From Hysterium pulicare CBS 123377 (Eukaryota > Ascomycota > Dothideomycetes > Hysteriales > Hysteriaceae), in the NCBI GenBank assembly GCA_000467715.1, contig AJFK01000180.1, positions 62,001 through 126,000 on the forward strand: a DNA stretch of 64,000 bases, written 5' to 3'. The position numbers and the translations under genes are program-made. Under the pieces are notes generated by a model. It did not search any database. It saw nothing but the letters and a program-made list of their open reading frames with translations, and was not told where the DNA came from. Positions 33,382 to 45,586 of the stretch are shown piece by piece. The stretch's first letter is position 1. Each line of letters starts with the position of its first letter.

Positions 33382-34876
33382 TTACTTCGTATATATCTTC
33401 TGCAGCTGCTTGCCAATCGTCGTCAACTGGATATTGCTCGTTCCCTCATAAATAGCACCAATCTTGCTGTCCCTGAAGTACTTCTCTGCCAGCCCTTCTC
33501 TCACGAAACCCATACCACCCATCCACTCAACCGCCTGGCCGGATACTCTTCCGGCCACCTGCGACGCGTAAAGCTTGGCCATAGCAGCATCCATAACGAA
33601 GTCCTCCCCAGCCTCCTTCTTCCTCGCCGCATTGAATACGAGTGCTCGTGCTGCGCAAATGTCTGTCCATGCTTGTGCCATTTGGTGTTGCATGCTTTGG
33701 AACTCGCCGATCAGTTTGCCAAACTGCTTACGGTCGTTCCAGGCGTATCTATCTCAGTATTAGGCAACACTCTCCAAGAGAAGCACTGGAGATTCGGGAG
33801 GGAGATAAACTTACCCAGCAGCATTCTCGAAAGCTCCAAGAGCCAATCCGGTCATCTGGGCCGCAATACCAATACGACCCTCATTCAAAAGCCCAATAGC
33901 ATACTTGTATCCCTGAAATTCCTCTCCGAGAAGGTTTTCCTTGGGAATTTCGACATCGTCGAAGTTGATGACGCAAGTACTGCTAGCTCTGATACCGAGC
34001 TTCTTCTCCTTCTTGGCAATTGAGAAACCGGTTGTACCCTTCTCGACTATAAAAGCTGTAATCCCTTTGTATCCCTTGCTTGGGTCTAAATTCGCGAAGA
34101 CAATGAAGAAGTTCGCTTCCATGCTGTTCGTTATCCACATCTTGCCCCCATTGATCTTGTATCCATTCTCCGTTTTTGTGGCTTTGGTAGCAAGAGCAAA
34201 GGCATCTGATCCCGACACCGGTTCTGAGAGGCAAAAGGATCCTATCTCACAAATTAGCTGATATCTTCACAAAGATTCTTTCCTCAGTGTCATGAGAGAC
34301 CAACCAACAGTATTAGTTGCCAACCTCGGCAACCACTCCTTCTTTATTCTCTCAGACCCATACTTCAATACCGCCGTGTTACACAGGGTATTATGCACAT
34401 CCGCCATAACACTGACGCTGGGATCGACCCTAGCCAGCTCCTCAATTGCCACGATTGCAGCGGTGAAGTTCATGCCTGCGCCTCCGTACTCTTCCGGGAT
34501 CTCAATACCCATAAGACCTTGTTCAAAGAGCTGTTCTACAAGCGCCGGGTCCATTGTTTCTGCTTCATCCATCTCACGGGCTTTCGGAAGTATTACTTCT
34601 TGCGCGAATTTGGAGACAGAGTCCGCCATGAGCGCCTCTGTTTCGGAAAGGTGGGTAATTGGGGTGGGAGGGATGTCTGAAATATCCACTTCGCGGCGTG
34701 GAAGTGTCGATGAGAGACATCGTATTCTATAGGCAGTGTCATTAGAATAGTAGAAGCTTTACTTGAGCAAGGAGATCATACTGCGGGGTGGTTCTTGAGA
34801 ATGCTGGTCTCGAAGGTCTAGTTGAAGAGGCAGCAGCCCGTACGAGCGGTCTTAGAGTCTTTGCAATGGAAGCCAT
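33382..34876 (-). CDS. Short/branched-chain acyl-CoA dehydrogenase, mitochondrial
   Basis: Four exons (34876-34782, 34726-34305, 34241-33815, 33748-33382) give 436 residues. The first about 40 residues are Arg/Ser/Ala-rich without acids (MASIAKTLRPLVRAAASSTRPSRP), a typical mitochondrial presequence. The mature protein shows the acyl-CoA dehydrogenase order: the N-terminal helical part with IPEEYGGAGMNF, the FAD/substrate-binding middle domain (FCLSEPVSGSDAFAL, WITNSMEANFFIVFAN), and the C-terminal helical domain with EWMGGMGFVREGLAEKYFRDSKIGAIYEGTSNIQ. Glu416 in YEGTSNIQ is at the position of the catalytic base in the short-chain and 2-methyl-branched enzymes (ACADS/ACADSB). The likely reaction is FAD-dependent alpha,beta-dehydrogenation of a short or 2-methyl-branched acyl-CoA in isoleucine/valine or short-chain fatty-acid breakdown; exact substrate choice cannot be read from the sequence. 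Intron 1 was set to GTATGA...CTATAG because only that phase yields the conserved RCLSSTLPRREVDISDIPPTP. Confidence 0.93.
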
Positions 34877-35628
34877 AGTGTCTGTGAATATGAGAGAAAG
34901 AAATTGAGCATTAGAAGTGAGAAGAGAAGAACTGAAGAAAACGAACATAAGAATTGAAGGCGAAGCCGCTTGTAGGCGGATGATCACTGAAAGCCGAGGG
35001 ATCTCAAAAGCGGGCTTGGCAACCACCAGCCCGGATGAGCTGCACCGAATAATGGATTGCGGAGAGCCCTTGATCACATGCAAATATAGTATTCCTTCAA
35101 TCATTTTTTGCACACATCATCAACATCTTCTTTCGAACTAGAAACTATCATGGCCTGGTAGTATCAGACGGGAATTGGTAATCTTTGAAGTCCTTGATGG
35201 TATGCTCTATTTCGCAGACGCTGTTGACTTTGGGGGTGTGGGCACTGCAATCTCGTATCCACAATCATCGAGCAAAGGTTTAGGATTGCCATTACGGGCA
35301 CTGCCATTTCACTATATTCACACTTCGACTTGTTCTCTAAAGATGCGCCTCAATTTTTGTCTACCAAATCTGAAATAGTGGCCGAAGAAGTATCTGCTCC
35401 CAAGGTAGACTGAGTTTCTCATATTTCTCATATTTCAGCCGATTGGCTTGCTCGGAATTATCAAGCTGCAGAAATGCAGCCTCAGAGAAGGCAAAAGGCA
35501 ACGAGGCGTTCTGGCTATGTCTGCATATCCAAGGCTGAAAATGTGCCACGTAGGAAGGGCAAGACATACTTCATATTCGAACATTGCTTTAATACGTTGC
35601 CTCCCAATAATATCCCTTCACCTCGAGC
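34877..35628. other. Divergent promoter region
   Basis: About 750 bases between the acyl-CoA dehydrogenase (-) and the large unknown gene (+), so both promoters lie here. No other feature seen. Confidence 0.6.
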
Positions 35629-37943
35629 ATGGCTTTATCGCTTAGTTTTTCAGTAGGCCCTCTCGCAAATATCGGCATTAACATTTTGTCGTGGAAGACG
35701 ACTTATCATCTTGCTGTCAACGCCTACGGATGGTATAAGGCTAAGGAGAGAACATCCTCCCTCGTTGAGGTATTCTCAACCGGCGGAGGACAACTTGTTT
35801 CAAGCTCATCATTCGATAAGGATGTGTATACCCAATGTCGACAGACTGGCCAAGTCCAGGGGGTTGTGGTTCAGAACGGCCAAGTTCTTCGAACCCCATT
35901 ACCCAATGCCTCTACCGCGCTTCCGGACTCTCCTGGACTCCTCTGTTTACGTGCGTTAACGGCCGCGATTCTATGTTTCTACGGCGTGCAAGAAACAGTA
36001 ACTATTCTGACCGAGCTTGTTCCACGCACCCTAATTCAATTGGACCAAGAAGATGTGAACTTTCAAATTGAAGGACCCTTGCTGTCAACCCTTCAACAAT
36101 ATGTTGAGGCAGTAGCACAGGAGGAAGATTGTAATACCTTCCGATCGCACATTTTACATCGGGTCGAGGAGCATCAAAAGTACCTCGTCGGATCAAGTCT
36201 ACTGGAAATCATGCGCTGCGATCCTAGTCATCCGTTAAGTCCCCGGTTGAACGAACTTCAACTGGTGATCGGAGCTCTGGAGTGGATTCTGCTGCCTCGA
36301 CACAGAAGACCCTCTCATAATTATCCCACTCGATCGCTTCGCGTCTGGAGTATGGCCACAGTGATGATGTACATGGGATTTGAAGCACTTGCACACTCCG
36401 AGTCAGTTTGTTCTGAGGAAGCTTATGATATATATCAAGCTGCATCGGCGACTGGCTTACGTCATGCCGTAGTGTTGGTTACAGCATCAGTTGGCAAAAC
36501 AGATGAAATGGCAAGAGCGGTTGCCGCAGATGGATCTCTTCAATCGAGGCCACGTGTTATGGCGCTTCGAAACACTCCTTGGGAAGCATTCCGCCACTAT
36601 CGAGGCAGTCAGACAAAAGCAACGACTGACCACCTTGCCGATATATGGATGGACGCATACATGCACGCGCGAGCGAAGATCTCAGCTATAACAGTCATCG
36701 ATAGTACTGTACAGATCTGTCTAAAGGGACCAGAGGAAATAATTACTACAGAGTTCCAGAGATCTCTAATTCGACATTTTTCTCCACATTTAGCTAAGAT
36801 CTGCAGTTACCCAATGAAGGAATGGAATCCCCTTAATGCAACCCCTGGATGGAACGAAGACCTGCTATCAGAGGAGCTCCAACGGCTCATGCATAACGAG
36901 CCGTTAGATCGCCCAACTGGATTAATGGTCTCGGATCAGACACTGGAAATCCTAGCTCTTGTGATGGGCGCTGTGTATGGTGTTGTATCTAAATGTTGCG
37001 TTACGGATGGGATTAGCATGGATCTCGCATCTGACGTAGTGTTCCGACCCGATCTTTTATGTCAGCAACATCTCCTGAGAGGCTGGGCGTCTGGAATTGG
37101 TATTGCCCTTGCCGGAAATTTCTGGTACAAAGACTGGAGCTGTCTCATCCTCGAGATAATCCTTGGAGCAGAGACGAGGTCAGCATCCAGATACTATCGT
37201 TCAGGGGATACTTACGATCCCCCTAAGAGCAGAATACCGGAATTTAGTATGATACTTGGCGCACAGGCAAACGGAATGGTGGGCCTCTTACAAATGCTCG
37301 TCGCGCCATCAATCACATCCCAGGAACTAATGGTCTTCCACTTGAGTCGTGGGCAGAACCTAAGTTTTCCGCTTAGCGAAGAGGGTTATATCCTCAACGC
37401 CGACCGCCTGAACGATTGACGAACATGCTCGGATTGGACTTCACCAATTCAAAAATTGAAAAGGATTTTGCAGTTTTCCCAGTCCCGGAAATCGATGTAT
37501 CTACGAGGATAGATGTCGAACCGGCCTGGGAAGTTGATTCCCGAAAGGTCAATTTCTGCATCCGAAAGCACGGGACTATTGCTGGATTTAGCAATATTTT
37601 CATGGTTATATCTTACCTGAACCAGTACAAAGCAACTTGTCGATGTTCGAATCCCAGGATGCACATTAGCGAGTTCATCTCAGAAGAATGGGTGTATGTG
37701 ACCGCAGAGGAGATCATGGGCATATCGATAAGGCGCCTCTCATTTAGATGGAACATGGCCGAAACTAAGGACATGAAGTGTGTGGTGGATGCAAGAAGTA
37801 GCAAAGAGATGACTCTCTATTGCATTGGCGCTTTGATGGACAGTAACGTAGCGATCACTGATAGCTGTTTGGCTTGTGCGTACAAGAAAGTGTCGAAGAA
37901 GCCGGGACACGCATTAATCATTCTGGCTGCACGCGTCGGTTGA
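35629..37943 (+). CDS. Large fungal protein of unknown function, two frames joined by a probable intron
   Basis: The first frame (35629-37419) encodes 596 residues and the second (37416-37943) about 175 in a different frame. Both look like real protein and read as one long fungal hypothetical protein. A phase-compatible intron 37385-37473 (G|GTTATA...TTTTGCAG) would join them into 741 residues, giving ...PLSEE-VFPVPEIDVS... The 5' site is weak, and a single-base frameshift between about 37380 and 37415 is the alternative. Visible features are an N-terminal hydrophobic stretch (SFSVGPLANIGINILSW), conserved-looking GVQETVTILTELVPRTLIQLDQED, a Gly/Ala-rich hydrophobic segment near GWASGIGIALAGNFWYKDW, and a C-terminal RIDVEPAWEVDSRKVNFCIRKHG. 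A Cys cluster (CRCS, CLAC) lies near the end. I know no function for this type of protein. Confidence 0.7.
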
Positions 37944-38268
37944 AGACCATCCTTGTACTGGGAACACTGTTTCCAGTATTATCTAATACTGGAGAATACT
38001 GTGGAATGGTACATTGATTGGGGATAGTAAACAATAGTAGAATTCAGTAGTTGAAGGTTCTCCATGTTAGTGTCAATATGAGTGTCATGACGATATGTCA
38101 CCACCTTCCTTACCGCCTCCAGGGACCAAAATTTCTGCCAGAAAATCTTGGCAACAGTGACATCCTCTCCCTCCCTCATTGGCCAGTCTCATTTTCCCTA
38201 TGACAATAAATACGTTTCGGGAAAACCATAATGGCAACCCTCTATCATAATTCAATTCCCTCATCAAC
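37944..38268 (+). other. Short intergenic gap upstream of ACR3
   Basis: About 325 bases between two co-directional genes. It begins with a TACTGGGAACACTGTTTCCAGTA-like near-palindrome just after the upstream stop codon (about 37955-37979), which could fold in the 3' UTR. The ACR3 promoter must lie here. Confidence 0.45.
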
Positions 38269-39497
38269 ATGAATACAGTCGAACATGGCGTTCTCTCAAG
38301 CCCAGAGAATGAGAGGAGGATACCCGAAGATGCCGAAAAAGGACAAGATAGCTCTCAGACATCTGGAACCTTAGGTATCTACAGCTCATTCACCAATCCC
38401 ATTCTTTTGCTATCCAAGCTAACAATCCAATAGATCATACCCAAACAGCCCCAGACCTCCCCCCTTTAAGAGCCCTCTCCTTCCTCGACCGCTTCCTCGT
38501 CCTCTGGATCATCCTCGCCATGGCCATCGGCATCATCCTCGGCAACACCGTCCCCTCCACCGGCCCCGCTTTGCAAAGAGGCCAATTCGTCGGCGTCAGC
38601 ATCCCAATCGCCATCGGTCTTCTACTAATGATGTATCCCATTCTCTGCAAAGTCCGCTACGAGACTCTGCACCTACTCCTCACGACCCGAGCACTCTGGA
38701 TCCAGATCGGGATATCGTTTGTTCTGAACTGGATCGTCGCGCCCCTGTTTATGCTGGGCTTGGCGTGGGCTTTCCTTCCCGATCGCCCTGATCTTCGCGA
38801 AGGGTTGATTTTTGTGGGGATCGCGAGGTGTATTGCTATGGTTCTTATTTGGACCGATCTCGCGAATGGGGATGGCGATTACTGCGCTGTTCTCGTCGCT
38901 TTTAATAGTATACTGCAGATTGTGCTGTTTGCGCCTTTCGCGGTCTTCTATGTGCATGTGGTCAGTCATTCAGATACAGCCTCGAACGTGAGCTACAGTA
39001 AGGTGGCCCAGAGTGTAGGTGTCTTCTTGGGGATTCCACTTGGAGCGGCCATTTTAACAAGATTGGTGTTAAGAAGGCTGCTTGGGGAGGAGACGTATCA
39101 GCGGAGGTTTATTAGGTATATTGGACCTTGGTCACTCATCGGGCTCATCTACACCATTATTGTCCTCTTTGCCTCGCAGGGTGCCCATGTGGTACATCAG
39201 ATCACGTCTGTACTGAGGGTATGCGCACCTCTTATCATCTACTTCCTAGTCATGTTCAGCGCTACCGTTTTCTTATGCTGGAAGTTGGGCTTTGGGTATC
39301 GGGTCTCTTGCACGCAGAGTTTCACTGCTGCGAGCAATAACTTTGAGTTGGCGATTGCGGTCGTGGTTGCGGTTTATGGGGTCAGCAGTGGACAAGCGTT
39401 GGCGAGTACTGTGGGTCCGTTGATTGAGGTGCCGGTTTTGGTGGCGTTGGTATATGTGTTGAAGTGGGTGAAGAGGAGGTGGGGATGGAAGGAGTAA
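38269..39497 (+). CDS. ACR3: ACR3-type arsenite efflux transporter
   Basis: Two exons (38269-38374, 38434-39497) joined by a 59-nt intron give 389 residues, close to the usual 400 of ACR3. The N-terminal 45 residues are polar and cytoplasmic. About ten hydrophobic helices follow, starting with FLVLWIILAMAIGIILG. Signature stretches are VGVSIPIAIGLLLMMYPILCKV, the helix-4 region GIARCIAMVLIWTDLANGD with its conserved Cys, and NSILQIVLFAPF. Late helices contain FTAASNNFELAIAVVVAVYG. ACR3 exports arsenite (and in some species antimonite) across the plasma membrane, driven by the proton gradient. In yeast and other fungi it often sits beside an arsenate reductase and an Yap8-type or ArsR-like regulator; none is visible on either side here. 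Cytoplasmic As(III) tolerance is the expected role. Confidence 0.96.
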
Positions 39498-42400
39498 TCC
39501 TGGTAACGAAGTGAACGACAGTTAGTATATTGAAAGGAAATGGAAGGAAATGAAAGGAGAAATCCTTGTCAGGTCGACGTTGAGTCGCGATGTTGGTTTA
39601 TTTATAGGTAGAGAATTTAGAAATGTAGTATCGCTGTATCTATGCCATCAGGGGTAGCAAAGAAAGGCCATGTTATCTCTTCTCCGAATGTACAGACTAA
39701 GAGCCTACGAAGAGCATGTGAACAATAAGTGTGGCGTTCAAAATCTAGCATGAAGTTAGCTTGCTGACAGTCAAACTACCGATATGGTATAGACCATCAG
39801 TGATAAACGTTCCAGTTCAGACAGGAGTGAGAAGATATGTTTAAACGCTGGTTTCAAAACCATCGCTTTCTTCCCCACTCAAATCAATTTTGTAACTGCA
39901 AGAGTGGTAAAGAATGCTCTTATGGCCCCAGCGTGCTCATCATTGGAATGGTAGAAGGGACAATGACGGGAAGAACGTACCACTGAACAAGATCTAGGTG
40001 TTCTTTTCACATTAGCTCAAATGGATTTGTGTATGGAACGAACGCGGATTGGGTGATTTCAGGCTACGTTGACAGGACGGAGAGTCTCATTGTAAGACTA
40101 ATAAGGCGCATCTCGGGGAACCCATGCAAGGCCAGAAGTAGGGCTGGGCTGAATCCTACAAACTGTACTTACGTGTTAGATATACACACGTGGACGGAAT
40201 TACGATTCGTCTGTTCAATGTCAGAGGTAAGCGCCAATGCTTCCAACCGATATTAGGGGGCGAAGGTGGCTGCCGCGTCCTAGATGACCTGAGTTGAACG
40301 AAGCGTGAGAAACTCTTCATGTGGATGATCTCCCATGAAACCGTGTAGTCTCATCTCTTGACATTTTTTCTATGCCTGTATAAGACAATAGAGTCCTGTC
40401 CTAAAATCACCTGTAGCCCTATACCTGAACCCTTGAGAACAACCGAGTTATCTCAAATCGGAACCATCCCTCTCGGACCGTCACCGCCCATTGCTCGCAG
40501 CTTTCGATCGGCGATGGCTTGATGTGTGGTGGTCCCAAAAGCGAATCACACAGTACAAACTCTCTGCAGCCGCTTCGTAATAGATGGTTCCGGGAAGAGA
40601 ATCCTAGCTAGGTATGGTATTGAAAAGTTGGAGAGATATCGCAGACTCTGCCTGATATTTAGGTTCAATTGATAAGACCATTAATCAGAGTAGACCTAAA
40701 ACTCAGCTCATGGGATGCAGAACGGGTAGATCATTTTTTTTTCTCCGTACATGCATGAGAAGCATGCTGCGTGGTGTGAAGAATACAGGTGTCGTCAACG
40801 TCCCCGCGGCATACTCTAGGCTGCACGATCCAATGGTTGTCAGCAAATATGCAGAGAGGCGGTGAACGAAGCTCAAAATCTTCCAATGCACCAGAAAATC
40901 CGGCGCAGTGGTCATCCATGAGCATTCACTCCGCTCGCCGTAATCGGAGCGGTAAGTTCTGCCGATCTCATCTCAACATCAAGGATGGAAATGGTCTTCT
41001 CGTATGATGGACTCAAGATATTCCGGAGGAGAACCCACAGTCGCCGAGGTATTTTCAAAGGTGATGTGGCTGCCTTCTCGTGTTCGGCAACCTGCAGGCC
41101 AGTCAAGTTGGCATGCTTCAAAAACGTGCTTTTAGTTTGACAGCACCTGCATTGACTGGCCAAAGTGGTAGGATTTACTGAAGATCAAGTCGGCACGTGG
41201 GAAGTCAAATCCGGAAATCCTGATCTCGACAAATGAAAGGGCAAAGAGTGCGTAAGCAAGAAGAAAAGATCCTTGAAAAGTGGCAGCAGTGGATTGTAAT
41301 AAAGCGGAGAGGGGTTCGCATGGAAGCATCTGCCAAGACCTGGAATGTTGAGAAGGATGGCGTAAACCTTTTTGAAGGCAGTACGTGCACTTTTTGGACA
41401 GGCTTGATCAGAGCAACTGGCTTCAATAACCTTCTCCGCGTCCAAATGAACTCTACAGACACCTAGCACTGAATTTAATGGAGGCAGCTACACCCCAGAT
41501 CTTTTTGATTCATGTAAGAGACATCAGGTGTGGGATCGTAGCGTCTAGCTCATGAAGCCGTCCTTTCCCATCCCACCCAAAACAAGCAACTCGGCCCGCT
41601 AGCTCTCCGGACAACCCTCCGGCATGTCTGATGCGGTCGGCAGGTAATAACGCACCGCCCTTCCTCGGATGGTGTGGATATATTACTTGTAAAGCTAAAC
41701 CCACTACATACAAAAACTGCACAGGATTTATAAAACTTAATCCCTTTCTGTATGGGCTTGACGATGGCAACTGACTTTAATGACCTTTCCCGAGCGCGGA
41801 TGGTCTATGTAGACGCCTAGCACCGTAGTTGATAGGAACAGACAGAGCCCAATGATATAACTTCGACAATACCTTATTAAGATCAGGAAAAAAAACACCC
41901 TTTCCGTGCACGGCCCTGTCAACTCGTCCCGCACCTCCTGGCCGATAAAGTTTGACCCAAATCCTCGGGCACACGGCCTGACGGCTTTCGCCAACCCGCC
42001 GCCTTTTCCAGACTTTCGTCACCTACTAATCATCGCTCATCCGTAGTGCCCGGATTCGTGGGTTTAAGCCAATTGTTGAGGGTGGGGTGGTCAGACGTCA
42101 GACGTCTGTTCCCAATCCTCGGCATTACACTCAGCTCGGCGACCATCTGTTGGGGATTGTGGTGGATCGCTGCGTAAGGAAGGTATTGGCATGGGGCAAG
42201 GCGTGGCTTTCTCATGGCGGACTGAGAACTCACTTCTGAGCCGGATGAGGGTTCGTTGTGTGGGGTTTCGTGGCCATTCTTCAATTCATTAGATTTGCAT
42301 TCCAATACGTGTTAATATATACGCGTGATGTCTAGTACTCATCAGCGCTATGTAGTCAACTCCGTAGTCAGGTCTCAGTTGATCGCCGAAGGATCCATCG

Positions 42401-44135
42401 CAGAGGCCAGCGCATTCCGAGCGAACGGATGGCAATACCACCTATTTCACCTGCAATCTGAGATTTTGCCACCACCACGCATAACCAACCGTGCCTCACC
42501 CTGTGATATCGGAACCTTTGCCAGCACCGTTACATAGGGTGTAAGCGCAAGGGGCATGCACGGGATGAGGCTGAGGCTGAGGCTGAGGCTCTTGCGTTTG
42601 CCGAAATACCGGCACGTTGGGCTGAGGCTTTTGGTCAAGGAAGGAATGCATATGCACGTTTGACGCAACGCTCAGGAGGTTGGCGTACCTCGGGCTTCAC
42701 CGATATAAAGGCAATTTTCAAGCTGCCAAACAAGGCAAGTCGTGAGCATGAGGCTGAAGCTGCGAGCTTGGAATGGGCTGAAATTATCATCCGAGTGCTT
42801 TTCAATGCATGATACGAAGGCAAATTTTAATGCTGGTGTTGAGACTTGCACGCATCCAACATCCTCATATGGATTCGAGCGTCACTGACGTGGTCAAATG
42901 GAACCGTGATCAAAAGTTGGGAAGCGGATATTCTCCTATTATGTAGCAAGACGGGAGGTCATCCCTTACCTATAAACCACCCCCACCAATAGATATTCTT
43001 CTCCACTGGACTGATGAAGAACATGCTTCACCCGCGTCGACGCTGATGGAAAAAGCGGAATCCGATCCGCAAGCCACCCGGGAGAAGAAAAAGAAAAAAG
43101 CCATCAGACAAATTCTCCACACGGCCCGGCAAGGGAATGCTCGGGTTTGAAAAAAGAAAAAACGATGCACGAGCCCCAATTTTTTCAGAAAGACCGCACA
43201 CCGAGCCGAAAATGCTCGTCTTGCGGGCAGCGGAAAGCAAAACACACATAAGCAGCCCGCATGAAATGCCTAAACGTTGAGCGCCACACCCCACAGATTC
43301 TTGTGAGCTGAGTAGGAAATTCAAAAATCGAAACATGTAAGGAATTCGGGCATTGATGGAAAGCAAGATGCAAAGAAAGGGACCCACTCTCAGACAGCCT
43401 TTCATTCCTTGAGTATTCCTCCGCATGCCCATACCGTGGCGAACTGGATTTGATGCACAGTACGGAGGTCAGTCTCACCATGTGCAAGGTAGGAACCTTC
43501 CTAGAGACGCCTGAGAGAAGGTCGCGATAGAAATAGAACGCTCATCAGGTCGCAAAGTAGAATAGAAAAGCCAGGTATCAATGTTGTAAAAGTGCCGTCC
43601 AATGTGAAACAAAACGCCCAATATGGTGCAAGTGAAAGGTGACGACGAGTAGCCCATTTTGATTTCGATTCTTCACACAATGCCACTCCGTGCAAAAGGG
43701 AAATGTCAGGAGAGATTCGAGATGGTGTTGATGGATAATGTGTGAGTATCAGGTGCGCGGTGTGGATGTGGATGGTCACTCTCCTGCAGTGACGGCCGAT
43801 ATCCTTACTTCCTTTTAGACCCAGCAATTCCCGTCTCCAGAAAAGTGATGTTCGGGGTGTCGTAGACGGACGAATGTGTATTTTCTCTGGCATTTCACAG
43901 GTGGGTTCATTCTCTGGAAAATGTCTCGGATGAAAGGAAATAGCTTTTGGGAACCAATATGCCGGTGGTTTATTCGGAACTCGAAAGCGGATTGAAATGG
44001 ACAAGCATGACGAGCATGACAAGCAAGACCATATTGGGAGAATCGAACCTGTTCAAGGCGATATGCGAGTAATTTTACGGTGTGCTGCATGAATAAGGTA
44101 TTACGCTACAGGTCGTCATTCGTGAGATTGAGAAA
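39498..44135. other. Gene-poor region between ACR3 and the LaeA-like gene
   Basis: About 4.6 kb. Open frames between 40 and 44 kb are short, mutually overlapping and without recognisable domains. A GAGGCT hexamer repeat is listed separately. Purine-rich AAGAAAAAG tracts lie around 43080-43170. Confidence 0.5.
42565..42592. repeat. GAGGCT short tandem repeat
   Basis: Four perfect GAGGCT units follow one another, with further single GAGGCT or GGCTGA words near 42619, 42747 and 42775. The local sequence seems to have grown by slippage. Confidence 0.7.
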
Positions 44136-45586
44136 TCATTGTTGTGGTCTTCGTGCAGTCCAGATATGTCTGTATTGAGCAAGGGGTCAATATCGAAAGT
44201 AACTCAAGGAACTGGTATCACAGACAGGAGCTGAGGAATTGACTCACATGTTGTTGTACGCATGAATCTTCTTGTTACATATCTGGGCCCGCACAGCCTC
44301 GACGAGTGGTCTAACATGTTGATGTAGATCCCATTGATTTACCCTTGTGAAAGCAGCGGCACTTAGGGCTTCCAGGCCCTCGGTTACGCCCAAATTGTAC
44401 CACCTGCCGATCTCTTTCTGATGTGGATCGTTTGGCCAGGAATTGTACGGAGCCCTAATCACAATTTCCTGAATGTCGATGAAGCCGGCTGCTTGCAGCA
44501 TTTGACGGGTGTTGTGCTGATATGCGATGGGACGCGAAACCCGGAATGTGGCATCCTCCAGGTAATTGTACCACTTCACTAGGGCACTCTCTGCTGGCAG
44601 TGTCTGGTCGTCGCATTGAGGTCGCAGATCGATCTCAACCTGCTCTATCCAGCCGGATCCGGGCCTCAGATGTCTTGCAGATGTTAGCTCGGTTTTCGGT
44701 CTCTCAAGGCTAGGATGGGCGTACGTGAATATTTTCTGGTACAACTCAGGCCAACTGGAAACACTGCCGCAAGCCATTCGCAGGTGGATCAAGTCCCAAG
44801 AATCTTCGCCCAACGACCACGGACTCTCATAGTCGCGCGGGACACGGAAGCGCAAGTTCGGCGGGATCCTGTTGGGCGAGGAGATCAGCATGGTGGTCGA
44901 AAGGGACGAGGGAGGTCGATCGCACTTCTCTGGCTGAATGTTCACCAAATCCAGTCCCAGAACCTTCAATTCTCAAGTCAGTCATCTGGCCCCCACTTTG
45001 TAGCGTGGAGAATGGGGATTGCGAACCTCGGAATTCAGATAGCGGCTGGCGACGGTGCAGGTTAGTTACAAGTTCTAATTCGCGGCAGTCCTGATCGCAA
45101 TGGATCACTGCAGATTGCGGTGCACGACTTACTCTGCCATGTCAATCGCCCAGATGCCCGTTCCACAACCCAAGTCAAGGATGCGGGGGTCCCAATTTGT
45201 CGGCATCGGAGCCTGGTGCAATGCTTCTCGTCGTGCCACCAAGAACAATTTGTGGTAGATGTCCATGCGGTCCTTCTCGGGCTGCGCGATGCATGCTGTG
45301 TTAGAGAGTCGGTCTCTTCGAAAGGGCCCTGTTGGCGGGGGCTTCTCACCTCATCGCACGGGTACAAGTAGATACCGCGCCGGAAGCCGTGGTACAAGCG
45401 GCCATTTTCGACGTAATTGCCGGGGACAGGTACAGCAGCCAGACTGCGCGAACTTGGTCAGTTGGGAGCCAGACGCCGCAGACAGAGGCAGAACGTAGCA
45501 CGGCGGGCGGGGAGACGGGGGGGGGCAATCTGCACTCACCCATTCGATGCCATCGTAACCATTGGAGCAGCTTTGCCTCCTCTCAT
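44136..45586 (-). CDS. LaeA/UMTA-like SAM-dependent methyltransferase
   Basis: Eight exons (45586-45540, 45443-45350, 45281-45133, 45045-45027, 44963-44926, 44868-44725, 44673-44248, 44169-44136) with closing phases give 316 residues. Diagnostic stretches are [35 protein letters not shown]-binding motif [15 protein letters not shown] (about residues 82-95), [30 protein letters not shown], the [16 protein letters not shown] block, [16 protein letters not shown], and the end [10 protein letters not shown]. This is the TAM-domain class that includes LaeA, a global regulator of secondary metabolism, and many paralogues of unknown target. Lacking any cluster around it, a paralogue rather than true LaeA is likely. 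Introns 5 (57 nt) and 6 (51 nt) are multiples of three and contain no stop, so simple gene callers would keep them as coding. The start is the only Met after an in-frame upstream stop. Confidence 0.9.

Noticed and set aside
38435-38969. Minus-strand frames opposite ACR3
   Set aside because: Shadows of the ACR3 coding exon.
43501-44022. 173-codon minus-strand frame
   Set aside because: No domain; its residues (Pro, His, Ser, Arg) look like translated non-coding DNA.
44000-44060. GGTTCGATTC-like box on the minus strand as a tRNA
   Set aside because: The flanking bases do not form a T-stem or acceptor stem, and no A box is at the right distance.
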